From NCBI GenBank assembly GCA_933228895.1, contig OW121846.1, positions 108,269,054-108,333,053 on the forward strand: 64,000 bases of DNA, in the 5' to 3' direction. The notes under the pieces are model-generated. The model searched no databases and had not been told where the DNA came from. It was given only the letters and a program-made list of their open reading frames with translations. Made by a program: the position numbers and the translations under genes. The DNA comes from Platycnemis pennipes. Its lineage: Eukaryota > Arthropoda > Insecta > Odonata > Platycnemididae. This document shows, one piece after another, positions 1 to 13,600 of this stretch (position 1 is the stretch's first letter; each line of letters opens with the position of its first letter).

Positions 1-1485
1 AAAAGTTAGGGAAAACAAAGACAAAATTTTTTTCATGACTCTTTTAAAACGTTCGAAATTACAAAGTGCTGATTTTCCGGTCCCGCTGGCTTCATATTAT
101 CGAGAGTTTACTGTAGGTCAAGTATTTTTACAATGAAATTATAAATGAGTTATTACTTAGGAATGCAACCTGAATCATTTTTTTTACAAATGCAACAGAT
201 CTGATGAAGTGTAACTGTTTCATCATTGCCAAAAGATTTCAACTCACCACAGAATATAAATGACTACTTATCAAGCTGATATACTATTTTGGAATAAGTA
301 ATCAAGCTTCAGAATGTCACAACCTTTAAACTAGTCAGTAGCCTCACTAGTGGCCACTCCGCTATGCTTTTTGTTAATTTTCACACATCTGTTATAAATC
401 TATCACATGTAAACCACAAATTAATTTCTTTAGCACTCTTATTGGTCACAATGTTTCCAATACTGAGGTTGAAAAGTGCACCTTAAATCAATAAACAAAA
501 TTATTTGATAACTAAACACAATTCCAAAATATTAACTGGTTAAGGATATGACTTTAAGATTCTTAACAAGCAGAAATATTTCCACACACAGGAGTAGGAT
601 CGAAAGGGCAAATGCAAGGAAATGAATGGAAATTCTGCTTCACTTATAGCTGGTGAACACACAAACACATATAAGTCTTCACCTTCAATTCAAGGTATAG
701 ACTCATTTGTTTCTACTTCAGGTCCTCCAGGAATTATTTTCAACAATGATAGATATCAATGACACTTTGAGAGATATAGGGAGGACTAAGAATTCAAAGG
801 AAAACCAAATTAAGCCACCATTATAAAAATTCATCGACAGTAGTTAGTTAATGCTGGGAGATACGTGATAGCTAAGGTAATTTGCTTGATTTAGGAGAGA
901 TATCTAATTGGGTAAGGGTAGGAATTTTTCAGGGAACAGAGGTAAGATGGAGAGAAACCCGGAGTCAGCATTAGCCGTTCAACAAAAAGTGACAAGGGGT
1001 CCACACTACGTCCCATCAGTCGGATGGAGTACTTCACTTCAAGTTCCCTCTCCATATCACTCATGTATACCAATGGAAAATCTCTGCCACTTCCAGGATT
1101 CAAACCTGGGTCCTCATGATAGGAAGCTAGTACTTTAGCCACCACACAAACCCAATCCTCTCATTGACAGTCCACCCAAGTATCATTTAGAGAAAAGTGT
1201 TCAAACATTTCAGTCCAGGCATGAAGTTCACATTTTTTTAAGATACCCTTGTTTATCACAGTTTTTTAATGCACAGACAAACAAAACTCTACATTCGGAG
1301 GGGGAGCAAAAGAGGGGTCTTGTAATAACCCTTCCCCTAGACATCTGCCCCTAACAATATATTGAGAAATTTACATCATTATGTTATTTTTGGCTGGAAA
1401 ATTTTGAGTTCTTTATTTTTTTCTGACCTCAAACATTGCAAAACTAATGCATCAGAAACTTCAGGTGAAATTATAAATAACTCAC
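1..1485. other. CPT2 intron 7 (partial) with one SINE
   Basis: No further CPT2 exon was found before the left edge. The only recognisable item is the minus-strand tRNA-derived SINE near 905-1150. The rest is AT-rich sequence in which I see nothing. Confidence 0.5.
905..1150 (-). mobile_element. tRNA-derived SINE
   Basis: On the minus strand a tRNA-like head has an A-box-like stretch at 1126-1143 (GGTGGCTAAAGTACTAGC) and a B-box inside a short stem at 1093-1109 (CCAGGTTTGAATCCTGG). A tRNA-unrelated body runs towards lower coordinates. No clean acceptor stem forms, so this is a SINE head rather than a tRNA gene. The element borders are approximate. Confidence 0.55.
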
Positions 1486-1673
1486 CTAAACGGATGACAT
1501 CATGAGTTTCCTTCGTTTCTGTTTCAGGATGCACTCTTGGTTTGGTTGTACTATCTTTGTAAATGTCATTGAAGTAACGGAGAACAGCAACACCATCACC
1601 CCATGAATGCTCAAAATTTATGGCAGCCTCTCCATCTTTATCAATGATGAGACTGAATGACTTGTCAAACCAC
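1486..1673 (-). CDS. CPT2: CPT2 exon 7 (catalytic histidine)
   Basis: A 188-nt exon begins after TTTGCAG and encodes [40 protein letters not shown] and a tail ending HDVIRL. The histidine in EHSWGDG is the general base of carnitine acyltransferases. I end it at the GTGAGT donor (1485-1480). The frame stays open to 1379 and reads EVSDAL downstream, which resembles the next conserved CPT2 segment, so the true 3' border is less certain than the rest. Confidence 0.85.
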
Positions 1674-4600
1674 CTGCAAATTTTAACCCAGGAGACAATG
1701 TTAAGGGAAGCCATTATGCTATGAATCACAGGGTCACGAGGATATCTTAAGTAGTTTGCTTAAATATTCAATAATACATTATGACAAAAAAGTAGTGATA
1801 GCCATAAAATATTACCAACAATGAGCAAATCAAAGAACATTCATTTGGTTAAAATATATTGTCATAAAATGAACCCCAACAAAATTAGTTTCACACAAAT
1901 ACCAGTGAATCGTCAAGGGTTGGTAAACAACAATGTAATAGACCCACGCATCCACAGGCGACTTTTACCACACTTACTTCAGTTCTAGGCTTTAGCTTCA
2001 GTGGAAAAGGGAATAAACTTAGGCTAAATTGAGTAACTGATTTTTCTCTTAAACAATAGCATCACAAATAAAAGCACCTTCTTCACAGTTCAACTTGCCA
2101 CAGAGTGATAATACTCATTGATAATGAACAAAATTATGTAATTTTTGAATATTTATTTTTAAAAAAATTGAAAAAATGAAAAAATTTTAGTTTGCAAAAT
2201 ATATATTAAGTAACGTTAAACTTTGAGAAAGTTGCCCATTCCATACATATTTATGCGCAGTTACCAGCCAGTACTGAGATACCTTGTAATTTTTTGTATT
2301 TTTAAGAAACATTTTATTTTTAAATGACACAAAAGTAATTTTGAGTCATTTTTTTTCAAGAGACTACCTGAGACTAACAATAAAATTTGCCCTGATTATT
2401 GAAACACATTGCAACTCTTATTAGAGTACCTGGTTGACCTTCCAAATACACAATATATGCTAATGACCTTAGTCGTCGACACACCTGTAATCCCAAACCT
2501 ACTATGTACCTACAGTGTGTGCAGTCTGCCAAACATTGAGCATCATATTTTACGGCAGCTCAATTAGAAACAGCCATCCATTAAAGTCAAATTAACAACC
2601 TACAACAATTAATGACATAAGGAACTCAACCATGACTCTGGACAGGATATGGAATGCAGATTTTGATAAGCCAATTACCACCAGTAACACCATAAAAACA
2701 ACTTTTTGGCATTCTAATTAAGCAATTAAAGGCAAAGTATGCAAAGGTTAGGAAGGAATTCAATACCATAAATTCCAATTTTGTTCCATGCTCCAAGGAA
2801 GCTAGATAAGTTATGGGTTTTAGGTTTTTTAGGAGCTTCGACAACTTAGGTTATTTTGTGAGAGGCTAGCAAACATTTGAAAAACACATGATTAAAATTA
2901 AAACTAACGTTGAAAAATGTCAAGTGAAAGTATTTTTTATAACTGATAGCACATATACAGCTGATGGCACAATATATGCTCCATTACAAAGAAAGAAAAA
3001 TTAATTTTGCATGCAGAAAATGAAAAGGAAGCAGGAAAAATGACCTCACTAGTTAAGGGCAACATGGAATTTAATTAATTAATGTGGAGTGAAGGAATTA
3101 TGTACGCCATGAGGAAATTCATTGACAATGACAGAAAACACAATCAGGATTTTTTTGAATGTCAGTAAAATACTTCAGAATTGTACCAAGTAGATTGTTT
3201 GAATGAGGAATGAGAAATGTCAGATATTCACTGGCTATTAATACTGAAGGCACCATACCAAAAAGAACTCAAGTTGGATACAAGAGAATAATTAAATAAT
3301 ACAACAATGTGCAATAATTTCATGGTCATCTAAAATCGATCAGTAACTGGTTGACCGCATAACCTACAAAGGCATAAATTAAATATTATTTCACACACAA
3401 TAAGCTTAAATTACAAAAAAAATCTGACAATTCATTCTCCTAACTAAAGCTTTATTTTTATAGATGATGATAGAATATGCCCTCACTGGGTACTTTATGC
3501 CAGCACCGAGCAGGAAACATGTATCACTATACAGCAAAAATTTAAATAGCTAGGATTCCAAGTGATTCAACTGTTCTGATACAAATTAGAGAAATGGAAA
3601 AATAGCCATAGCAATAGCCAGCTGTAGTCATGCTTAATCATGTCATTATTCCATATTCCTGTATGACAGCCTATGAGTTACAATGCACACAATGGACATT
3701 TCTTTCAAACCTCAATTCACCATTGATGGGAAAATCAGTGGGCTAACGTAAGCTAATAACAAAAGGGATACAAAACTACTAGATTACAGATAGAGCTTAC
3801 TAATACCATGCATGGAACATAAATCAGCCAGGTGAGAATTTACACCATCCAATAGTTTTGAGAAAAATCTTTATAAACATTAAAAATGATGGCGTGTATT
3901 AAATATCTAAACTCAGTCCATTAACAAACAGGCTAAGAAACTAAATGGGTAGTGAATTAGACCTCAGAATCTATTTTTGAGCACATTCACAGTCACCAGT
4001 ACATACTTAAGTACTTAATGTAAATAATAAGTAGAAAACCAAAATATATAGTCCTCTACTCATTAAAGGGAAGAATCTGAATCATTGACTCCTCAACACA
4101 GTATGGATTTCATTACAGTAGATTTCAATAGAGGAGGGTTTAACACAAAGGACAGAAAAGATTAGATATCACCACCAACTCCAAATGGCACAGCACATGA
4201 TCTGCTATATAATGTCATGGAGATATCACCACCTGTGGTGAAGATCTATACCTATTGTCATGTACTTTGATTCAATTTACATTGCTGTTTCACTATAACT
4301 TGAGGTTTTAGAGACAAAATGCTCTCATTCATTTTCATATGCCTGAGAATTATTACGGAATGAAAACATTGTAATATTCATTGTTCCTGACCTGTAAAGG
4401 CTGAAACTTTACTTATGATGATGCTTATGAGGTTGACGTTGTGTTCAAAGCTCAACCAAAGTGCATGAAACAACACAAAGTTGATTTTTATATCATAATG
4501 GATCAATTTCACTGAGTAAGGATAATAGCATTTGAAATCTGCTACTGGTACTAATGTGCTTATCCCCCAGCCCATATAGTTTTCAGAATCAATATTAATT

Positions 4601-7600
4601 ACTCATTGATCAATGTGTATATGGGCTTGATTTTTAAGGGTCATCAATACACTTAAGGTAGTTGATGGTAGATCTAGCTTCCCATTATTTCCTCGCCTAA
4701 CAACCCTTAACTCAGGAAATTATGTTGCTTGAGTGTGAAGTGCACATACAGTCACGTTCAAGTATGAAATTTGGTTGTACTAAACTAAATTAATATTTTT
4801 TTGTTGCAGCAAATATCATGTTAAGCAAATTTGATTTCAGTGAGGGATACTTGTACTTAAGCCCAAGTATCATGCTTGATTCTGAAGTATTATTTTCTGA
4901 TGAATTAATCTCTTTAACACTTAATTTTCCATTCTTATTACACAAATATGTGTTCACATCAGACAATCTTTTTTTACCATTTGAGGTATCATTTTAAATA
5001 TGTCACAGGGGATGATGCAGGTATTATGCTGGGAAAGGAGAGAGAGCTGAGGGTACTCCCAAAAAAGATATGGGCTTTCATGGTTTTGAAGTTGAAGAGT
5101 GATCAGGATAATGAGACACATTAGAAAGTTATTTTTGTTTCAGAACATAAGTTCATTCCTCCATTCCCCAATCCATTCCCATAACATGCATCAGCCCATC
5201 ATTTTCCCAAAAGAATCAAAGCAGTAAAACACTTAGATGTACAAACATCTGAGGGACTGGCAACATATTTTGAAGATAAAAATCAAAGATATTGGCACAA
5301 GCACTTTGAAATAGTCTATTTTTCAATGTAGAGTTCTATATTAACTTTCAAATAGATGCATTAAGAGATTCTATTCTAAGGTAAAAGGTAACTCACAAAG
5401 GACTAGATATGAGATTTAACACAAGAGTAAAATTTTCAAAATAAATTTCATAAAGACCTGTTTGTTCCATCTCCATGAAGGAAATTCTGTACGAGTGGTA
5501 CATGGCCTTTGCAAGATTTATCATCAAGAATCAATGCAAAAAGTGCTGAGTCCACAAGTTTCAGCGCTGTTTCATTTTGAGCGGAGACTGCCTTTAGGCG
5601 CTTTCTTGCTTTTGCCCACGAATCTCTTTCCATTGTGGTTAGTATACCCACAGGGTACTCAGGAATAGGGGGCTGCTCATCACTCAGTGATATGATCTTT
5701 TTAAGGTTTGCCAATATAACCTCCGGTGGGAAAATATTCCCTGAAAATGAAGTCATAGACTAAAACTATTACCACTATCATAATAATTTTCTATTAAATG
5801 ATAATTAGCTTTTAGGGATGCTAATAACTTGTGAAGAAAAAGAAACAGTCAATATTTTCATAAAATTGAAAAGCATTAAATGTCCTTATTCTTCATAGTT
5901 TGATCGATAACACAACAGCTAAATATCTGAAAAACTTGTACAATATGATCCATACAGTAATTTTAAATTTCTGGCCCAAAAGAGATTCCCTTTGGAATAT
6001 GCACAAAAACAGCCGATAACATTAGTGCATAAAATGAAAACTTGATGACACTCCATCATGCTTAATTTTTGTGCACCACTTCAGCTATTGGCAGTATCAT
6101 TGACCATACTGCATATCATTCAGAGCCATAGGAACAGCAGAGTGCATGATGATGTTCAATGGTACTGTTAGAAAACAAGTAAAATGTAAGCTAAAAGCCG
6201 TGCAAAAATTAAAAATGGAAAAAGCTATGCAAATGTTAACAGTAAGTGTTGCTCAGTAGTCTGCGAAGAGACATTACATCACTGGCCTTGGAACATTCAA
6301 TCTGGAAGAAAATTCAAATTAAGGTTCTTGTGAAAAACGGGATACTAGCAGATTCCAGAAGTAAAACAATCCTATATGCTCAGTCAGTAAGTAACAGAAA
6401 TAGAGAATGCATGCAAATCAAATCAGTGAAAAAGGTATGGAAAGCCATGAAAATAATATGCAAATGAAATTTTGGCTGGCATCCTGGACTGTCAACTAAT
6501 TTCTTGCCCCAATAACAATGCAAATAAATCCAAAGAGGTGATATGTACTGGCCATGGAACCAAAGCATTGTATTGTAAAATCTAGAGATGGGACATTCGA
6601 ATCTTCGAGTCCCTCGAATGTTGAAAAAGATTTGAGAAACGAATACTCGAATTTTTGTGCTATTTTCATCATTCGAATCCTAAAATATAAATAAACACCA
6701 AAATCTTTATGTCATAACTTAGAACAGAATAGTTTCGACCGATAAAAACTTTCATTACAAATATAGTAAAACCTCGCTTTTATGTCCCGGCAATTTACGT
6801 TTTCCCACCATTAACAACTTTTCCTTCAAGTCCTAATAATTTTCATGCATCCACAATGCAACATCTTCCCTTTATTTACACTAGCAAATTTTTGAATGGT
6901 TCGCCATTTGCGTCTTACGAGACGATTTTGCCTTGATTGTCATCCTGGTTGCATAACTGGTGGGTGGACTCAAAGCTTTGTGAAAGACAAAGTAAAACTC
7001 ATGCAGTAAGTTACGACTATGAAAGAGAAATAAAATTTTCTCAGATGTACCACCAATTATCGTGACCTCGGCCATCTGTGGAATTGTAATGCCGCGAGAA
7101 ATTACAGTACACATACGTCATTTTTGTTGTGATTATTGTCCTGATATTCTCTCTGATTTACAAATGCAATTTTTTCACAGTTCCTAATCTTGGCCCAACC
7201 ATATGTAATCTAGTTAATACATTTCCCCGTGTCCCCTGCATACAATGCAATACAATGTTTAACACATGAGGAATTGTCTCCTGCAAGCAGCTCGCCTATC
7301 GCTGTGAATGAGTCATGAAGACTTGACAATATTGTAAAAAAGTATCATTTTTAAATTGCAATTCAGTATCAGTTTAAGAACTTTTTGGAAACTTATCATC
7401 GCTATGCCTCCTAGAACTTCCACATGCTTTTCTTGCAAAAAATTTTGTGTATCATGTTTATTACTTATCTATGCTAGCTCTTCAAATCTTATTTGTATTA
7501 TTGTAATAAAGAGTTGTATTTTTGAAAACTATTCTTAAATTTGTTTTTCATTGAATTCAGCTGTTAAAAGTCTCTTCTTTTATGTTATTATCAACTTTAT

Positions 7601-10600
7601 ACGTAGGATTCGAGTGATTCGAGGTATTTGAGAACCTCTTTGGATTCGAGAAAATTTAGGATTCGTCCCACCTCCAGTAAAATCTAAAATGTGTTAAATA
7701 TAGAAAACATAACACACACACACATAGTAAATGCTTCCCTATGTCTACTTTAAACCACAATTCTCCAAAATATTAGTAGTATCAGTAGAAAACACAATGC
7801 ATAGCATGCAATTAAAAATTCAGGCAGTACTATCTAGATGGCAAAATTGATTTTACTCATGAACCATTTCTAGCAAAATTTCAGGCAAGTCGTTCACTAG
7901 GAAAGCCCACACATAATTAATAATGTTTCCACGAGTATCTAAATGCATAGTGATACATAATATGTTAGATTAGTAATAAAGAATAGGCTAGTTCACTGCA
8001 ACCCCCTGTTTTCTTCCCTATTTAAAGTTAGCCTTGTTACATGCTGACAATTCTTCTTTCCTAAATGCTTATCTTCATTTTTCCCATGTCCTTATCTCTT
8101 TGTCTTGAATTTTCCCAGCATGTTCCCAACAAATCCATTATGTCTTTACGTGTCTCCAATCCACCCGTGTTTCTTCCTGCCATGCAGTGCTCCATATAGA
8201 TTTGTCTTCCTTGGCTCTTCCACCAATTTCCTTATTTTATTCATTCATTTCATTTGTCCATTTCATACTAAGCATTCACCCTAACGCCAAGTCTCATAGG
8301 TTTCTATTATTTTCTGATCAGTTTTTCTGATGGATTTCATCCATCTTGTTAACTGCTCACACTATGGTAATCACGGAGGTCTGTTTAAACCCACTGTGGA
8401 GCATGAGAGCTTGGTGCAAGTCACAAAGTAAATACGCCATGACTTTAAGGCAAACCCTTTGAGGAAGGTAAATGGAAAGCTCTTTAAGTTCCTACACCAC
8501 CTTAAATGTGCTGAGGCTCATCTTCTATTATGGAACGTATGTATATCTCCTCTGCTCCATGAACACATTAGCATACATGCTATGATATGAAGAGTAGAAT
8601 TATGTGACACTGTACCTACTTAATTCATTTCTTTGCATTAAACAATCCATAGATTGTCATTTCAGGTATGTTTACAGCAAGACAAATAATGCTGATCATG
8701 TCCATAAAAGCTGAAACTACATATTATCTTTATTGAGATTAAACAATGAACACAACAGTGGTACTATATCTCACAAATTCATCCCTTATAAAATTTATTA
8801 AATAAATGTATGCATGTAAAAAGGCCTGGTGTACTGAGGTCGTGTTACCCTACAAATAGTTCTTTTGATGCTATTGGGTGAAGTATTGATGGCACTGCTT
8901 GCAGGCTTTCACCCAAAAACTTCAGGGCACCCAGTAAAATATACTTTATGGCCAACACAGTAAAGTGGCTCCATTGATTACATGTTTTTAGATACATAAA
9001 TAGCAATAAAATGGGAGAATGATCTGACATAAGTTATTTTAATTCTCTGATACACTTCAGTGTAAAAAAGCAATTCCAAGAAGATATACCAATAAAATAA
9101 AACAAATGAGGTAGGATAGGGAATGAAATACATAGAAATAAAATGAGAGGATTAGGGGAAGGTATAATAACATGAACATCATAGAAAGGAATACCATTGG
9201 GAAGAGGATTTAAACAAAAATAAATACTATGCATGCCAGTGTCTCACCTTCACTGTCCAAAACATCAAAGACATAAAACTCTCCTTTTCTCATAACCAAT
9301 ATGTGCTTTGCAGCGGTATCTTGAAATAATACATCTTTGCCAATCTCTGGTATCCTATTTGCATTGAACAAACTTGGGAACTGGGACATATCAAGAGGGA
9401 AAGCCTGTAATGAAGTGATATGTGAATGATTATTTATTGAAAATTAATCCATTGTGGTAGTTTAGTAAAAGGCAAACATATAAACTAAAGAGTAAGCAAT
9501 AAGATAAGCCTAAATAAAAACAAATGTGGGAAATAATAAAAGTGCAGAGACAACCGTGGCCCTTTGTTTGATAACCTCAGCAATAATCAAGCAAGTAAAC
9601 TCTCACCAGTCCAGGCCGTTTTGCGTGGCCTTATAAACATGGCAGTTCCATATAGCCATGGCAGGAGCATGTTTTAGATGCGATCTCTTCCAAACATAAA
9701 CAAGATTGGTACTCACTGGTATGTAATTTACCTATATGTATTAGTTTTAAACTAATGATAAATGAAGCAATGAAATCTGAAGTTATCTAACATGGCATAC
9801 ATATTTACCGTACCATATTTGCAGTTTGAGTTGTTTTTTTTTGTTCAGACAGGTGATGACAGGTTTGTGTAAAACATAAGGTCCAGTTACCAATAAATTA
9901 CTATTCGCACTATATGTACATATATGCATGTACACCATTCAGGAAGTTTCATAGAAAAACTTCTCTATACTGAACTTTCTTCTGTTAAAGGTTACATTTC
10001 AATCCTGAGTCACACTGATTTTTTCACTATCACCAAAGGGAAAATTCTAAGCAGCTATGATAGAAGGTTTTGTCAACATGCCATGCACTTTTGAGCAAAA
10101 ACTTTAAGGGCTTATCTGGATTTTAACTTAATGTCACAAAATGAAATTTTTTTGCCATTTCTTCTTCAAGTGATGTGGGAAGGGTGGGAGGAGGGGGGGA
10201 GGGAAGGGGACGGTCTAGAGGTGTCAGAATCTGAGGGGAGGGGTCGAAGACCCACCTGTAAACGAAGGACTCACTATCCCTGACCCTCCCCATTCCACTC
10301 AACACATGAAGTGGTTCTAATCAGCCACCGGCACGCGTCCTCTAGGGTTGCCCAGAAGAAGAGGAAGGATCATCACAGACATTCCATGATGCCATCCACC
10401 CACCTCCTTCCCACTTTTCCCCTCACCCCCTTCAAGCTCGGCAAGACAGATAAAGATATGCTCACAACTGGGACCTTCCCTCCCCACAACCGGACCCTAA
10501 TCCCCCTCATGCACCATAAACCCAAACTCCCCGGCCATCATAATCCTTACCCCCACCAACAAAACCCACCCAAATTTCATAACGGCATCACCCAGTCCAT

Positions 10601-13600
10601 TCTACAAGATTTTGATGCTAACAGCCCCTTCACAGAGCGCTGAGCTAAGAGTGCTCGCCTTAAAGGACGAGGTAGGGTTCACAGAGAAGTTGAACTGCCA
10701 TAATTTCAGGTGCACAGAAGTGAGCATGGTATGTGCCATCACACGTAGTTTTAATCAAAAGAGAACAGTGTACATTATGGAAATGCTGGTAACAGTTAAA
10801 ACAAAAAATAACCACTCTATAAGATAAATAATGGCATTAGCTACGATTCCATTACCACATCACTCATCACGCATTTCACTTTTGATGCACCACAATCAGC
10901 AACACTGATTTTTTTAGGTGTCTACGCCGGCAAAAATTGCTGTGCTGAAGCAGTTTTTCACAAAGGTTTGTAAAAACGAATTCCATTTGTTCCTGGGGAC
11001 TGGGCCCGAAGTTCGTATTTTCGAATATTGCCATGTAGTTACCATAGGCTTTTCATCGGGACTGGCAGTTTTGCTTTGCATAATCAAAACTTCATATTTT
11101 TGTTCTTTGTATTATCAAGAGTGTACTGTGTCAGCTCTCAACAGCACAGTAACCTTCTGGGCCATATTAATAAAATAGACATAAAACAAACTAATCATCT
11201 CAAAGCATACATTTTTTACCAACAAAACAGTTTTACATTTATAGGACCACCTGTCAAATGTAGATCAAGGCACTTGCAGGCCAGGCTTAATTACCTTACC
11301 TTAAATACACTAAATAAAGTGAAGTCTTACCTTAAATAAATATGCTCCATACCAAGACACCATTGAAGGTAAGAGCCCTGTAACTGTTCTGAACAAGTCT
11401 GTATCACTCTTCTTGGGATTTAGATGATAAACTTCAGGCTCTAAAATCCCTGCTCTGAGAGACTTCATAAATCTATGAGTCATATAAAAGCAAATAGTAT
11501 AGCATTAACTCAAGAAGATTTACTCAATCACAAGTTGGGCAAAAATGAAGTAATTACTGAGGTAGACTTCAGAAACTGCTTCCGGTGAATCGCATGTGTA
11601 TGGTATCATAATACAAAAGAAAGTTGATACTAATAGAACAACATTCATTAGAATTAAAGTGATTCATCTCAATGTCAGCAATCGTTAATAAAGATGCTAA
11701 TGAAAATATTTAAAAATAATTCAAGATACATAACTTGGATAGCATATCACATCCACATAGGAAATTTTTCATTCAATTGTGCATTCCCAGACACAAAAAC
11801 TAACACAAGACAGCAATCCTTTCACAAACTCTGTTGCCAGCACCCATTTTGAAATCCCACATCCAAAGGTCTGTTTTGCTTTCGAGTAGAAGAGGGAGTT
11901 TTTGAGGGAGCGGAGACAACTCTTATATGGGGGTGACGGGACACATTGTAGCATTCCATGGTAGGAAATTGAGGCCAAAGAAGAGATGAGAGAGTGGGGC
12001 CTCGGAGAGTGAAGACCATTTGAAGTCATCTCAAAATACTTCTACCCAGTCTTTAACAGACACCAACGTAAACATCCTCAGTTGTGGTAGAAAGGAGAAT
12101 TGTTTTTGGGAGGGAAAAAAACTGAAATTACACTGAAATAACCAATAAAAAATGGTTCACAAATTGCAGTTTATAATATTACACCCCCATAAAATTCTCA
12201 GTTAAAGATATTTGACGTTATTGACTGAAATAGTTTTCTATTGAAATGGAACACAAATGGAACTTTTTTTTTTACAAATTTCAGCAATGAAGTCTAAAAA
12301 CAGAATATTGTAGCACTACATAAATAGTGATACATTAGTGTTTTATGCCCTGGGATCAGCAGTTATAAACAATGGGATCTTGTGGATAAATTATGGATGT
12401 GCTTTCTAAAAAGGACTTTTAGATGTATAAAGGATAGCATGTCATAAATATTTTGCAGATGGATATAGACGTAAAAATCACTTACTTTTAGCAATTTTAG
12501 TTTTTCAAACCATCCTGTAGGCATGACAAATATAAAAAAATTGAGCGACCTTGTCCCAGATCAAAGAGAGTTAGGCATTTTTCCCTAAGAAGATTGCCTC
12601 ATTTTTGTGTATCTTCAACAGATTGGAATTTTTTACAAGGGAAAGTAGAAGTTACTTTGTACTATTTATGCCCAACCCTCATGTAAAATTCACATGCACT
12701 GTGCAACAATCAGAAACTATGCTCACTACACTACTTAAGCATTACTTTACCAATGGTAAGTATGCCATTTATACACTTCAAAGTGACTCATTTAAATGAC
12801 AAGAATCAAAGGGTTACGTTAGGTAAGTCATTTTTATCCAGATAAACGGTAGCTAATGACTTAGTGAACTTACCTGACTGATGAAATGAGCATATTTGCA
12901 GCCCTAACGACTTGGTTATTATAGGCTTCATTTGGATCTCTTATATACACAAGTATTGGATTGTAGTTTATAGGAAGAGGAATGCGATCACTCAGGTACA
13001 TATCAAACCACGGTTTGGAGATATAGCTGGTATGTTTGTTTTTCTTGTCATGATCAACCAGCTGTTGATGCAATTTCTGCCCAGCACCATTTGGTCCAAC
13101 AAATGATTTGACTATTTCCTCAGTCTTGGAAAAATCTGTCGATGACAGAAGCGGTCTCTGGGCATTCAAATACCGCTCAGCAGTTTTACTCAGTTCAGGT
13201 ATGGGTAGTCTAGGTAACGACGGTTGAAAGTGCATCGTAGGAACTGTACTCCGCTGCAAAAATTGGTACTCATCTTGGGCGGACGTGCTACAAGAGATAG
13301 AAAAGATTACAAGCACCATACGCAAGGAATAGAAAATTTATTTAATAAGTAGCCACTTCACTAAATGATCGGAAGTCCAACCTTTTAAGCCTCAGCACGC
13401 AGTAGGTTGACACAGTCTGAAAGGAGAAGAATAAAATTATTTGTGCACGACAATAAAATATCAGTTAATCTTAAATTTTACATTTCGAATATAGGTAAAT
13501 GAACATTATTGTAATCTAAAAATCGCCTTTTAACGAAAATTAATGATAATAATCCACCAACACGAACGAAATATAAAGGAATGTTCATAATGTACCTTAG

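Noticed and set aside
10311..10643. 110-codon open frame on the plus strand.
   Set aside because: His/Pro-rich translation of a CCA-rich block; no domain and no support as a gene.
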